Assembly (NCBI RefSeq): GCF_001613265.1
Contig: NZ_BDCA01000005.1
Location: 1 to 64,000 of the forward strand
DNA length: 64,000 nucleotides
From: Nocardia vermiculata NBRC 100427
GTDB taxonomy: Bacteria; Actinomycetota; Actinomycetes; Mycobacteriales; Mycobacteriaceae
Reading direction: 5' to 3'
Shown here: positions 49,178 through 57,215 of the stretch, in pieces
Position numbering within the stretch: position 1 is the stretch's first letter
Layout: each line of letters opens with the position of its first letter
Made by a program: the position numbers and the translations under genes
The notes under the pieces: model-generated
Seen by the model: the letters and a program-made list of their open reading frames with translations, nothing else
The model's database searches: none
Told to the model about the DNA's origin: nothing

Positions 49178-51130
49178 ATGGAGATCGACCTTCCGGTGCT
49201 GCGCCAGCTCGAAGAGCAGCATCGCCGGGTCGCAGCTGAGATCCGGGACTGGGCCGAACCTCCGCACGACTGGCTCCGCAGCTTCATCCCGACCTACGGC
49301 AAGATCGCGCAACCGGTCAAGGATGCGCTCGACGACTATTACGACGCCCGTCAGCGCGCGGGAAACGCATTGGCCGACGACCACGACGCCACGGCCGACT
49401 CGCTGGCCGCCGCCGCTCGCGCCTATGAAGAAGGCGACAACGAGCTGGGTGCTCAGATTCGGCGGGCGGGCGATGAAACGTCCGGTGGGACACCACCGTC
49501 GACATCTTCGCCGACTCCGGTCAGCTCCGGACCGTCGCCGATCGGCGATCGGGTACCGGGGGTGGATACGTCACCGGCCGCCGCGCAGCCCGGCGAGGTG
49601 CCGTCGGCGCAGTCGCCCGCGGCCGTCGGACCCGATGTGACCGCACCGCAGGTCCCGGGGGCCGGTGGGCCGGCAGCGGCCGGGGACGACCCCGGCAGTG
49701 CTGCACCGGGAATTGCTGCATCGGCACCGGGGGCGCCGACCCAGCTCGGAGCCGCGGCACCCGACGGTGGGCAGGCCGGAGCCGGTACCACTGCGGGAAG
49801 CGGGGTGGCCGCGGGGACCACGCCGCTCGCCGGTGTTCCACTGGCAGGTACGGCGGCCGCATCCGCCGGCGCGGGCCAGTCCGGATACGGCACGGACGAT
49901 CGCAATGCGGGCGGACAGTCCGCTGCGACCGCGGGACGAAGCGATGCGTCGCCGATGCCGGTCGTCACCCCGTTCGCCGCTGCGGTGGCCGCCGCGAAGG
50001 ACAAGAAGTCCGAGCCGGACTACGTCGTCGGCGACCTGATAGACAACGACCTGTTGGTCGCCCGTACCCTGCTCGCGGCGGTGCTCGCGGCGACGGAATC
50101 GACCACGGTCGGCATGCACTGGTCGGTCGCGGTGATGCGCGGTCCCGCCGGTGCGGGAGTGTTCATCACCTCGAACGAGGGGCGTGGCTGGCTGCCGGCG
50201 CAGATGTATCTACCGCGAGAGGTATCCACCCCGTGGTCGTGGGACGACATGCTCGACGACGGATCGGGCACCACCGCCTCGCCCTGGGAGGGCATCACCG
50301 ATCCGGCGCGGGTCCTGGTCGAATTCGGCCTGGCGTGGGGGCCGAAGGCGAATGCCGCGCTGGTCGCGCTCGCGTCCTCGGCACCGATCGACGGCGGGCT
50401 GCGAACCCGGTTCCCCGACGTGGCGATGGAGGGCATGGTCGGGCCGGAATACGAGGTGGATCTGCGGGTACATACCCCGGACACAGTGGATCGCCTGGAC
50501 CTCACCGGATCTGCCGAGGCCGCCGCGTCGATCGCCGCGGTACCGGATTCGCAATTGCGCGAATACTGCGCCGCCTTGGCCGGGGACGCCCACGGCAAAC
50601 TCATCCGTACCGCACCGGCGATACCGGAGGCGAGCGAAACGCGCCGCATCCGCGACCGCATCCTCGCCGTAGTCGAAGCCGGGCAACAGGTTTCGCCACA
50701 GTGGTGGGAAGAGTTGCGGGAGGCCGACGACATGCTCGCGGCCGCCATGCTGTCACGCCGCGTGGATGTCGCGCGGGTGGAGCCCGGTGAGCTGCGACTC
50801 GCCGAGGAGGGCGCGGTGCTGCGTGCCCTGGTCTTCGAACGGCGCTGCAACGAGCTGCTGCTGCTACTGGCCGACGATCCCACCCGACAGCAGCTGCGTG
50901 ATGCCGCCTACGCCCACGATCAGGTGCTGAACCATCCGCAGTTCGTGGAGGTTCCGGCGACCGTCAGCACCACGGAAGCGGCCACGGTGGACCGTGCGGT
51001 TCCCGCGGGCACTCGAGTCACGGCGCCGGGCGTCACCGCCGGCCCGCCGAACGGTGCGGTCGTGGCACCGCCGTCCGTTCCGCCGCCCCCGGTGGTCACA
51101 CCCGGGCCCGGACAGGGACAGGGGAACTGA
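49178..51130 (+). CDS. T7SS substrate with EspC-like N-terminus and EspK/Rv3899c-like C-terminus
   Basis: The 650-residue protein starts with a helical hairpin (LPVLRQLEEQHRRVAAEIRD; YGKIAQPVKDALDDYYDARQ) followed by YEEGD, an exact T7SS YxxxD signal, near residue 90. A Pro/Ala/Gly linker runs to about residue 290. The C-terminal domain (TSNEGRGWLPAQMYLPREVS; ITDPARVLVEFGLAWG; FERRCNELLLLLADDPTRQQ) is paralogous to that of the preceding gene. ATG 49178 is chosen (AAAGGA 8 bases upstream), and the palindrome at 49093 marks the promoter. It is a strong candidate for a secreted substrate. Confidence 0.65.
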   Translation: MEIDLPVLRQLEEQHRRVAAEIRDWAEPPHDWLRSFIPTYGKIAQPVKDALDDYYDARQRAGNALADDHDATADSLAAAARAYEEGDNELGAQIRRAGDETSGGTPPSTSSPTPVSSGPSPIGDRVPGVDTSPAAAQPGEVPSAQSPAAVGPDVTAPQVPGAGGPAAAGDDPGSAAPGIAASAPGAPTQLGAAAPDGGQAGAGTTAGSGVAAGTTPLAGVPLAGTAAASAGAGQSGYGTDDRNAGGQSAATAGRSDASPMPVVTPFAAAVAAAKDKKSEPDYVVGDLIDNDLLVARTLLAAVLAATESTTVGMHWSVAVMRGPAGAGVFITSNEGRGWLPAQMYLPREVSTPWSWDDMLDDGSGTTASPWEGITDPARVLVEFGLAWGPKANAALVALASSAPIDGGLRTRFPDVAMEGMVGPEYEVDLRVHTPDTVDRLDLTGSAEAAASIAAVPDSQLREYCAALAGDAHGKLIRTAPAIPEASETRRIRDRILAVVEAGQQVSPQWWEELREADDMLAAAMLSRRVDVARVEPGELRLAEEGAVLRALVFERRCNELLLLLADDPTRQQLRDAAYAHDQVLNHPQFVEVPATVSTTEAATVDRAVPAGTRVTAPGVTAGPPNGAVVAPPSVPPPPVVTPGPGQGQGN

Positions 51131-51290
51131 CACCCGGTAGCCGTACGACCGGCGTTGGCCGTGTCGCCGGGGCGGACGAGACCAACAGTGCCGCACGGGC
51201 CGGACCGTCGGTCGCCCGCCGGGCACGGGTACTGGGGTGACTACAGCCGAAATGCGGTCAGCAGTAGTGCTTTCGGCGCTGCTGCCGGTG

Positions 51291-51310
51291 CGCGGCGGGG
51301 TACCGCCGCG
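51291..51310. terminator. Hairpin between convergent genes
   Basis: CGCGGCGG (51291-51298) pairs with CCGCCGCG (51303-51310) around the loop GGTA. It lies between the stop of the rightward substrate gene (51130) and the leftward gene ending at 51323, where a terminator is expected. No T-run follows. The rest of 51131-51322 holds no gene. Confidence 0.4.
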
Positions 51311-51322
51311 GTGCTGATGTGA

Positions 51323-52612
51323 TCAGGACGGGGCGCCCGGGATACTTCCCGCTGCGGGCGGGGTCACCGATGGCGCGGCAGTCCCTTCGGGACCGGTCGT
51401 CGGCGCCACCGGCGCCGACGGGCTCGCCGGGGTCTGGAGGTCGGGTGGTGTGATCACCGCGGGGTCGGCGTTGAGACCACCGGGTTGTGGGGCCGTTCCG
51501 GCCGTCGCCGCACCGGTGGCGGGCGCGGCCTGGGCCGGATCGGCCGCCGGTGCTGCGGAGCCCGGATCGGTTGCGGGGGCGGTGCCGTTCTGCTGGGCCT
51601 TCCGCTCTTCCTCGGCTTTGCGCTCTTCTTCTTCCCGCTCGTGTTGTTCGGCGTTGCTCTGGATGAACTGCTGCACCATCGGCGCCAACGACATCAGGCC
51701 CATCGGCACCATCATCGCGAGGGGGCCCAGCATCTGCGCCAGGCCACCGAGACCACCGTCCCCGCCTCCGGCCGCTGCTCCACCGGAGGCTCCGGTGCCC
51801 GTCGAGGTGCCGTTTCCGGTGCCACTGTCGCTGCCGGATTTGCCACCGGAGCCCTTGGCGTCGCCACCGGCCATCGACTTGTTGTACTCGGCGACCTCGG
51901 AGACCCGTCGGCACACCGAGTCGAGCGTGTCGGCGATTCGCTCCATGAGTTCGAGTTCTTTGGCGGCCCTGGCCTTCTTGCCGACGGCGCTCAGATCGAT
52001 GCTCAGCGCATGGCGCAACTTCTTCACGTCGGCGAGTACCGCGGCGAGGGTTTCGTCCTTGCCGGCGGCGACTTTGATCGAGGTCTTCACCACTTCGGCA
52101 TCCATGCTCAGCAGGTGGCTCTGCATGCTGCGCACCTTGCTCAGTGTCTGCTGATACGCCTTGTCGGCCTCACCCTTGCCCAGATTCTTGTAGACGACAG
52201 TGGTGAGAAGCTCGTCGAGATTGGGTGGCGGTTCGGTGATACCGCGGCCGAGCAGGTCCACGGTGGTCTGAATCGCGGCTTCGGCCAGCGCGACGAAGCT
52301 GACCAGCGCCGGTGAGGCGCCCCGGGGTGGTTCGAGCTCGATCGGCTCGCCGTAGTGCTTTCCGCCACCGGCGGCCGGTGGTTTCCCGGCGGGGTCGGCG
52401 GGAGGTTTCTCCACACCGTCGGCGGGTGGTTTCTCGTCGGGATCGGCCGGTGGCTTCCCGCCACCGTCCGACGGTGGTTTCTCGCCGGGGGCCACGGGGG
52501 GCTTCTTCTCACCGTCCGCCGGTGGGTTCTCGTTCTTCGCGGTGGCGGAGACGGCTGCCGACGACATTGCGGGCAGGCTGAGAAGGTTCGCGTCGGTGGC
52601 ATCCACAGTCAT
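51323..52612 (-). CDS. Proline-repeat protein with helical core, ESX-associated
   Basis: The 429-residue protein has an N-terminal run of seven 8-residue KPPADxxE-like repeats (about residues 29-84). A helical core follows (ALVSFVALAEAAIQTTVDLL; VVKTSIKVAAGKDETLAAVL; ERIADTLDSVCRRVSEVAEY), then a Gly-rich linker, a Met-rich hydrophobic segment (LAQMLGPLAMMVPMGLMSLA) and an EEERKAEEERKA helix before a Pro/Thr tail. No signal peptide is present. The start is 52612 or 52642; the palindrome at 52652 rules out longer forms. The only gene in this block on the minus strand. Family unknown; the layout resembles other substrates here. Confidence 0.6.
   Translation of the reverse strand: MTVDATDANLLSLPAMSSAAVSATAKNENPPADGEKKPPVAPGEKPPSDGGGKPPADPDEKPPADGVEKPPADPAGKPPAAGGGKHYGEPIELEPPRGASPALVSFVALAEAAIQTTVDLLGRGITEPPPNLDELLTTVVYKNLGKGEADKAYQQTLSKVRSMQSHLLSMDAEVVKTSIKVAAGKDETLAAVLADVKKLRHALSIDLSAVGKKARAAKELELMERIADTLDSVCRRVSEVAEYNKSMAGGDAKGSGGKSGSDSGTGNGTSTGTGASGGAAAGGGDGGLGGLAQMLGPLAMMVPMGLMSLAPMVQQFIQSNAEQHEREEEERKAEEERKAQQNGTAPATDPGSAAPAADPAQAAPATGAATAGTAPQPGGLNADPAVITPPDLQTPASPSAPVAPTTGPEGTAAPSVTPPAAGSIPGAPS
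52361..52528 (-). repeat. Seven tandem 24-base repeats coding KPPADxxE
   Basis: The coding repeats read, in protein order, NPPADGEK, KPPVAPGE, KPPSDGGG, KPPADPDE, KPPADGVE, KPPADPAG, KPPAAGGG. The register is exactly eight codons. This stiff Pro-rich spacer could span the cell wall. Repeat number may vary between strains. Confidence 0.85.
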
Positions 52613-52651
52613 ACCCTGCACCCGCCTCTCGTTCCTCCTCATTGTCGGGGC

Positions 52652-52667
52652 TTCCCGCAAATGGGAA
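52652..52667. promoter_or_regulatory. TTCCC-N6-GGGAA palindrome, site 4
   Basis: TTCCCGCAAATGGGAA lies 39 bases from the leftward start at 52612 and 143 bases from the rightward NlpC gene (52811), so it could act on both. Downstream on the plus strand it is followed by ATCCGCTCGT, also present after site 6. Confidence 0.65.
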
Positions 52668-52810
52668 GTTCATCCGCTCGTTATATCTCGGGTGGTACCG
52701 CATAGTCGGATCACGGTTTCGGCATTGCGAGAGTGTCGAATTCACGTCGGCGGCACGTGAGGGGGCCGGCATGAGAGGCGGGCGGCGATGAGTGGGAACA
52801 GGGCGGTTCG

Positions 52811-53782
52811 ATGGCGCCCGATCTGACCACCGACCTGCACGGCGTGTTGAACTCGCTGCTCGGCTTGTACGGGCAGGGGTCTCCCGGAGGTGGGGGAGCG
52901 TCCGGGCAGGTCGCCAGCACCGTCGCGCAGTTGGACTCTCGTGGCGGCGCGATGAACCGGGATTACGGCGACTCCCGTGGCATGCAGGAGTCGGTGGCCC
53001 GGGCGCAGGCCGACAAGGACTCCGTGGTGCACAAGGCAGTGGCGGCGGCCGGAGACGGCACCGTCACCGGCCGCACTGCGCTCACGGGCCGCATCGCCGA
53101 TCTGCAGACGCGCTTGCAGGCTATCGCCGGGGTGGGGGATGCACGCTTCAGCGGCCCGGCTCTGCTCAGTGCCGCGCAGACCACGATCACCGATGCGACC
53201 CGGCAGGTCGATGCCGATGTCGCGGCAGCGCGCAAACATGCCGATGCCATTTCGCCGCCGTCGGCGCCGGTGCGGTCGCATCGTCGTGTCGCACCGGTGA
53301 AGCGGGCGCGGCGGCGCCCGCGGCGGCGAACTCGCCGCGGAGGAGTGCAGGCTGCCGCGGCGGCGGTGCCGAAGTACGGCCGCCCGGTTCCTTCCGACGG
53401 GACCAACGGCGGCCAGGCCGTCAGTGCCGCCAGTGCCTGGCTGGGGACGCCGTATGTCTGGGGTGGTGGAGGTGCGGGCGGACCCAGCGGTGGTGGGTTC
53501 GACTGTTCGGGGCTGACCCAGTACGCCGTGGCGGAGGCCACCGACGGCCGAGTCGTCCTGCCGCGCACCACCTATGAACAGATCTACAGCGGTGTCCGCG
53601 TTCCGGTGAGCGAGGTGCGTCCCGGTGATCTGGTCTTTCCGGCCGATTCCTTCTCCGCTCGGGGCCCGGAGCACGTGCAGCTGGCCGCCGGCAACGGAAT
53701 GGTGCTCGAGGCGCCCTATACGGGTTCGACGGTGAAGTGGTCGTCGATGCCCACCGATGCCGTGGTCATTCGAGTGATGTGA
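52811..53782 (+). CDS. NlpC/P60 peptidoglycan hydrolase, second copy
   Basis: The 323-residue protein has an N-terminal helical domain (residues 1-150; SVARAQADKDSVVHKAVAAA; TALTGRIADLQTRLQAIAGV) and a basic linker (RRPRRRTRRGG). The NlpC/P60 domain has catalytic Cys in FDCSGLTQYAV, His in EHVQLAAGNGMV and the closing APYTGSTVKW. There is no Sec or Tat signal. It lies directly before eccA, so it is probably the wall-opening enzyme of the ESX core. The domain is closely similar to that of the first NlpC protein at 35334. Confidence 0.85.
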   Translation: MAPDLTTDLHGVLNSLLGLYGQGSPGGGGASGQVASTVAQLDSRGGAMNRDYGDSRGMQESVARAQADKDSVVHKAVAAAGDGTVTGRTALTGRIADLQTRLQAIAGVGDARFSGPALLSAAQTTITDATRQVDADVAAARKHADAISPPSAPVRSHRRVAPVKRARRRPRRRTRRGGVQAAAAAVPKYGRPVPSDGTNGGQAVSAASAWLGTPYVWGGGGAGGPSGGGFDCSGLTQYAVAEATDGRVVLPRTTYEQIYSGVRVPVSEVRPGDLVFPADSFSARGPEHVQLAAGNGMVLEAPYTGSTVKWSSMPTDAVVIRVM

Positions 53783-53803
53783 GCCGCGCTCCGACGCCCG
53801 GTC

Positions 53804-53819
53804 TTCCCAAACCTGGGAA
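53804..53819. promoter_or_regulatory. TTCCC-N6-GGGAA palindrome, site 5
   Basis: TTCCCAAACCTGGGAA lies 27 bases before ATG 53847 of eccA, after the stop of the NlpC gene at 53782. It indicates a separate promoter for eccA-eccB-eccC. Confidence 0.65.
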
Positions 53820-53846
53820 TGAACTTCCTGTGGTGGGGAGCAGTGG

Positions 53847-55646
53847 ATGTCTAAGGTTCGGGCAGGCGAATGCGGCGGAAGGGATGTCGGGGTGTCAGCG
53901 GCCGAAGACGCGTTCTACACGGGTGTGCAATCTCTGGGATTGGTCGCCGGCGGAGTACGCAACGAAGAACATGCGCTGGCGGCGTTCGGTGCCGCCACCG
54001 ATCTGGATCCGGATATGTGCGACGCCTGGCTGGGGCGCGCGATGGCCGGGGAGATCACCTCCGAGGTCATCTACGGTGCCTATCGTTCGGTACACAACCT
54101 GTATCGGGACCAGCAGCGTGCGGGTCTGGTGGATCGCGCGCTGTGGTGTCAGGTGGAGTTGGGGATGTACGGCCTGCGCGTGGCGATGGCCGATCGTGAC
54201 CAGATCTCCGTCGCGCAGGCCTGCTCCTACGCCCAGGGGGGCGAGTGGAGTGAGGCCGCCGCGATTCTGGACCAGGTACCGAGCGACGATGTTTCCGAGT
54301 TCGTCCGCATGTCATTGTTCTTCCGCACCGATCGCTGGATCGATGTGCTGGAGGCGCGGACCGCCAAACCCACGCTCGACGACGGACTGCTCGATATCGC
54401 GGCGGAACTGATGGCCGCCGAATCCCTGGCCCGGACGGGACGTATCGGTGAGGCGCTGCCACGAGTGCAGCGCATCGTCGAAGACAGTTCCTCGGGCAGC
54501 CTGTCCTATATCTGGGCCGATGCGCATTTTCTGCTCGGAATGTTGCTGCGGCACACCGGCGAACACGACACCGCCGAGAAGGTCCTGGCCGGATTGCAGG
54601 GGTCGGCGCTGTGGCCGGAGCGGCCACTGTGGCAGCGCGCGGTGCGCGACAAGTCGTATCGGTTCGATGTGGTGACCGCGGAGGTCATCGGCTCTCGTAC
54701 CGATGTCTGGGATCCGTCCTCGGGCGACGATCCGGCGGAAGTGGCCGCCACCGCCGCACAGGCCGAACGGGACACCCTGCTGGCCGAGGCCTCGGATCTG
54801 CTGCGGGCGCAGATCGGTATGGACTCGGTCAAGGAACAGGTCGACCGGCTCAAATCCGGTGTGCTGATGGATCAGGTGCGCGCCAAGCGCGGCCTGGCGG
54901 TGGAATCCAAGACCCAGCACCTCATCTTCTCCGGCCCGCCCGGCACCGGTAAGACGACGATCGCGCGGGTGATCGCCAAAATCTTCGCGGGGCTCGGGGT
55001 CGTGGACAACGCCGAGGTCATCGAGGTCTCGCGCAACGATATGGTCGGCACCCATCTCGGCCACACCGCGCCGAAGACCAATGCGCTCATCGACTCGGCG
55101 CTGGGCGGGGTGTTGTTCATCGACGAGGCCTACACCCTGATCCAGGAGGGTTTGTCCGGCGGTGACGCCTTCGGTAAGGAGGCCGTGGACACCCTGCTGG
55201 CCCGGATGGAGAACGATCGCGACAAGCTCGTCGTGGTGATCGCGGGCTACGAGGATCAGATCGACCGCTTCCTGGCCTCCAACGACGGTCTTGCCTCGCG
55301 CTTCACCAAGCGGATCCGCTTCGCCAGCTACGACGCCGAAGAGCTGGTGCAGATCGCGGACCACATTGCGCGCAAGAAGGATTCGATCCTGTCCGAACAA
55401 GCTCGTGAAATCCTGCGGGAACGCTGCGCCGAACTGGCACAGCAGACCCGTAACGGGCGCCGGCTGATCGATCTGGCGGGCAACGGCCGCTTCGTCCGTA
55501 ATGTGGTCGAGGCGTCGGAAGCCGAACGCGACTACCGGTTCACCCGGGACAATGCCGACATCGCGAATATGACCGACGAGGAGTTGATGACGGTCGACGC
55601 GTTCGACGTCACCACCGCCCTGGCGGGGCTTGCGCCGACGAGCTGA
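53847..55646 (+). CDS. eccA: EccA, AAA+ ATPase of type VII secretion
   Basis: The 599-residue protein has an N-terminal TPR-like helical domain (residues 1-280) and a C-terminal CbxX/CfxQ-type AAA+ domain. Walker A is GPPGTGKTT (363-371), Walker B is GVLFIDEAYTL, and sensor/arginine parts follow (LASRFTKRIRF; NGRRLIDLAGNGRFVRNVVE). EccA is cytosolic and helps release substrates from EspG in mycobacterial ESX systems. A start at GTG 53892 is possible. It is followed by eccB after 3 bases. The order eccA-eccB-eccC-PE-PPE-esx-esx-espG is that of ESX-3. Confidence 0.95.
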   Translation: MSKVRAGECGGRDVGVSAAEDAFYTGVQSLGLVAGGVRNEEHALAAFGAATDLDPDMCDAWLGRAMAGEITSEVIYGAYRSVHNLYRDQQRAGLVDRALWCQVELGMYGLRVAMADRDQISVAQACSYAQGGEWSEAAAILDQVPSDDVSEFVRMSLFFRTDRWIDVLEARTAKPTLDDGLLDIAAELMAAESLARTGRIGEALPRVQRIVEDSSSGSLSYIWADAHFLLGMLLRHTGEHDTAEKVLAGLQGSALWPERPLWQRAVRDKSYRFDVVTAEVIGSRTDVWDPSSGDDPAEVAATAAQAERDTLLAEASDLLRAQIGMDSVKEQVDRLKSGVLMDQVRAKRGLAVESKTQHLIFSGPPGTGKTTIARVIAKIFAGLGVVDNAEVIEVSRNDMVGTHLGHTAPKTNALIDSALGGVLFIDEAYTLIQEGLSGGDAFGKEAVDTLLARMENDRDKLVVVIAGYEDQIDRFLASNDGLASRFTKRIRFASYDAEELVQIADHIARKKDSILSEQAREILRERCAELAQQTRNGRRLIDLAGNGRFVRNVVEASEAERDYRFTRDNADIANMTDEELMTVDAFDVTTALAGLAPTS

Positions 55647-55649
55647 TCG

Positions 55650-57215
55650 GTGGCCCGCTTTCGGGTGGTGACCAAACACCAGATCTCGGGGTGGCGTTTC
55701 CTGCTGCGCCGCATCGAGCATGCCTTGCTCCGGCGCGACGCCTCGATGGTCGACGACCCGCAGCGGGGCCGGTCCACCGCATTGACGATCGGCGTTGCTC
55801 TGGCCTGCTTGATGGTCGCCGGGTCGGCGGTGCTCGCCTTCTTCAAGCCCGCCAAGCAGGTGGGGGATTCGAACCTCGTGTCGGAGAAGGACTCCGGTGC
55901 GCTGTTCGTCCGGCTCGACAACCGGCTGTATCCCGCTCTGAATCTGTCCTCCGCGCGTTTGATCACCGGGTCTGCCGGAGTACCGGTGCCGGTCTCACGT
56001 GAGGAGCTCGCGAAATACCCGCGCGGCCCGTGGGTCGGGATTCCGGGGGCGCCCGGCGTGATGAGCGATACCGGCGGCCGCGACTCCTCGTGGTCGGTGT
56101 GCGATACGGCTCGTATCGGTGCTTCCGCTCCGGTCGATCGTCGGACCGGATTACCCACCGCCGGAACAGGAGTGACGACAACGGTGATCGGTGGGCCGGT
56201 GACCGTGCAGGACGACGGGAAAGGTGCCATCCATTCCCTCGGCGCCGACGAGGCGCGACTGCTGCGTCAGGACGGCAACACCTGGCTGGTATACACCGAC
56301 GGTGGCCACGGAGTGGTGCGTGCTGCCATCGATCTGGCGGACTCCGCGGTCACCCTGGCCCTCGGAATCGATGCCACCGCTCCGGTTGTCGAGGCGTCCC
56401 GCGGACTGATCGCCGCAATCCCCGAGGCGCCGCCCTTGCGGGTGCCCGAGGTGCCCGGTGCGGGGGAACCCGCGGTGCTCGACGGTGGTGTGTCCGCGCC
56501 GGTCGGTGCGGTGGTGACGGTGTCGAATCCCGGGCGCGGCGCGTCCTACTACCTGGTTTCCCAGTCCGGACTGGTGGAGGTCGGCTCCGTGCTGGCGGCC
56601 ATGATCCGGAACGCGAATTCCCGTGGAGCCGTGGCCAGTATGACCGTGGGTCCCGACGCGGTCGCGAAGAACCTGCATCCCGGCGACTGGCCGGGCACCT
56701 CCGCCTATCCGACCCACCCCGTGACCGTGGCGAACCCGGAGAAATCGGGTGTGACGTGTGTGCACTGGTCGCGAGGCGCGGCCGAGGAGAATGCCGTGAC
56801 ACGGCTCCTGATCGGTCGCCGGCTGCCGCTGCCGGCCCAGGAACAGGGCAGTGTCGTCCCGCTGGTCACAGCGCCCACCTCACACGGTGCCACCGCAGAC
56901 CACGCATTGCTGTCCGGCAGCAGTGGCCGCTTCGTCCAGTTGACCGGGAACGAGCCGGACTCGCCGCTGCGTGAGTCGCTGTACTGGATTTCCGACAGCG
57001 GGATCCGGTACGGCATCGCTGTGCAACCAGGCGCGGGCGATCGGACGGTGGCCGCACTCGGCCTGAAATCTCCGGTGCCCGCCCCCTGGAGCATCATCTC
57101 GCTGTTCGCGGTGGGGCCGACGCTGTCGGAGAGCGACGCTCGTATCCAGCACGACGGAATCGCACCCGACAAGGCCGCGGTCGGCCTGCCGGAGAAAGCC
57201 GGTGGAGGCGCCTGA
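55650..57215 (+). CDS. eccB: EccB, T7SS membrane component
   Basis: The 521-residue protein has a short cytosolic N-terminus (RVVTKHQISGWRFLLRRIEH), one transmembrane helix (ALTIGVALACLMVAGSAVLA) and a large periplasmic part with the EccB repeat layout and cysteines in SVCDTAR and GVTCVHWSR. EccB is a core subunit of the ESX membrane complex with EccC, EccD and EccE. GTG 55650 follows the eccA stop by 3 bases. The final stop overlaps the first base of eccC. Confidence 0.95.
   Translation: MARFRVVTKHQISGWRFLLRRIEHALLRRDASMVDDPQRGRSTALTIGVALACLMVAGSAVLAFFKPAKQVGDSNLVSEKDSGALFVRLDNRLYPALNLSSARLITGSAGVPVPVSREELAKYPRGPWVGIPGAPGVMSDTGGRDSSWSVCDTARIGASAPVDRRTGLPTAGTGVTTTVIGGPVTVQDDGKGAIHSLGADEARLLRQDGNTWLVYTDGGHGVVRAAIDLADSAVTLALGIDATAPVVEASRGLIAAIPEAPPLRVPEVPGAGEPAVLDGGVSAPVGAVVTVSNPGRGASYYLVSQSGLVEVGSVLAAMIRNANSRGAVASMTVGPDAVAKNLHPGDWPGTSAYPTHPVTVANPEKSGVTCVHWSRGAAEENAVTRLLIGRRLPLPAQEQGSVVPLVTAPTSHGATADHALLSGSSGRFVQLTGNEPDSPLRESLYWISDSGIRYGIAVQPGAGDRTVAALGLKSPVPAPWSIISLFAVGPTLSESDARIQHDGIAPDKAAVGLPEKAGGGA

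Noticed and set aside
51485..52315. Plus-strand open frame (276 codons) opposite the proline-repeat protein
   Set aside because: The minus-strand gene has coherent helices, repeats and an upstream palindrome; the plus frame has none of these.
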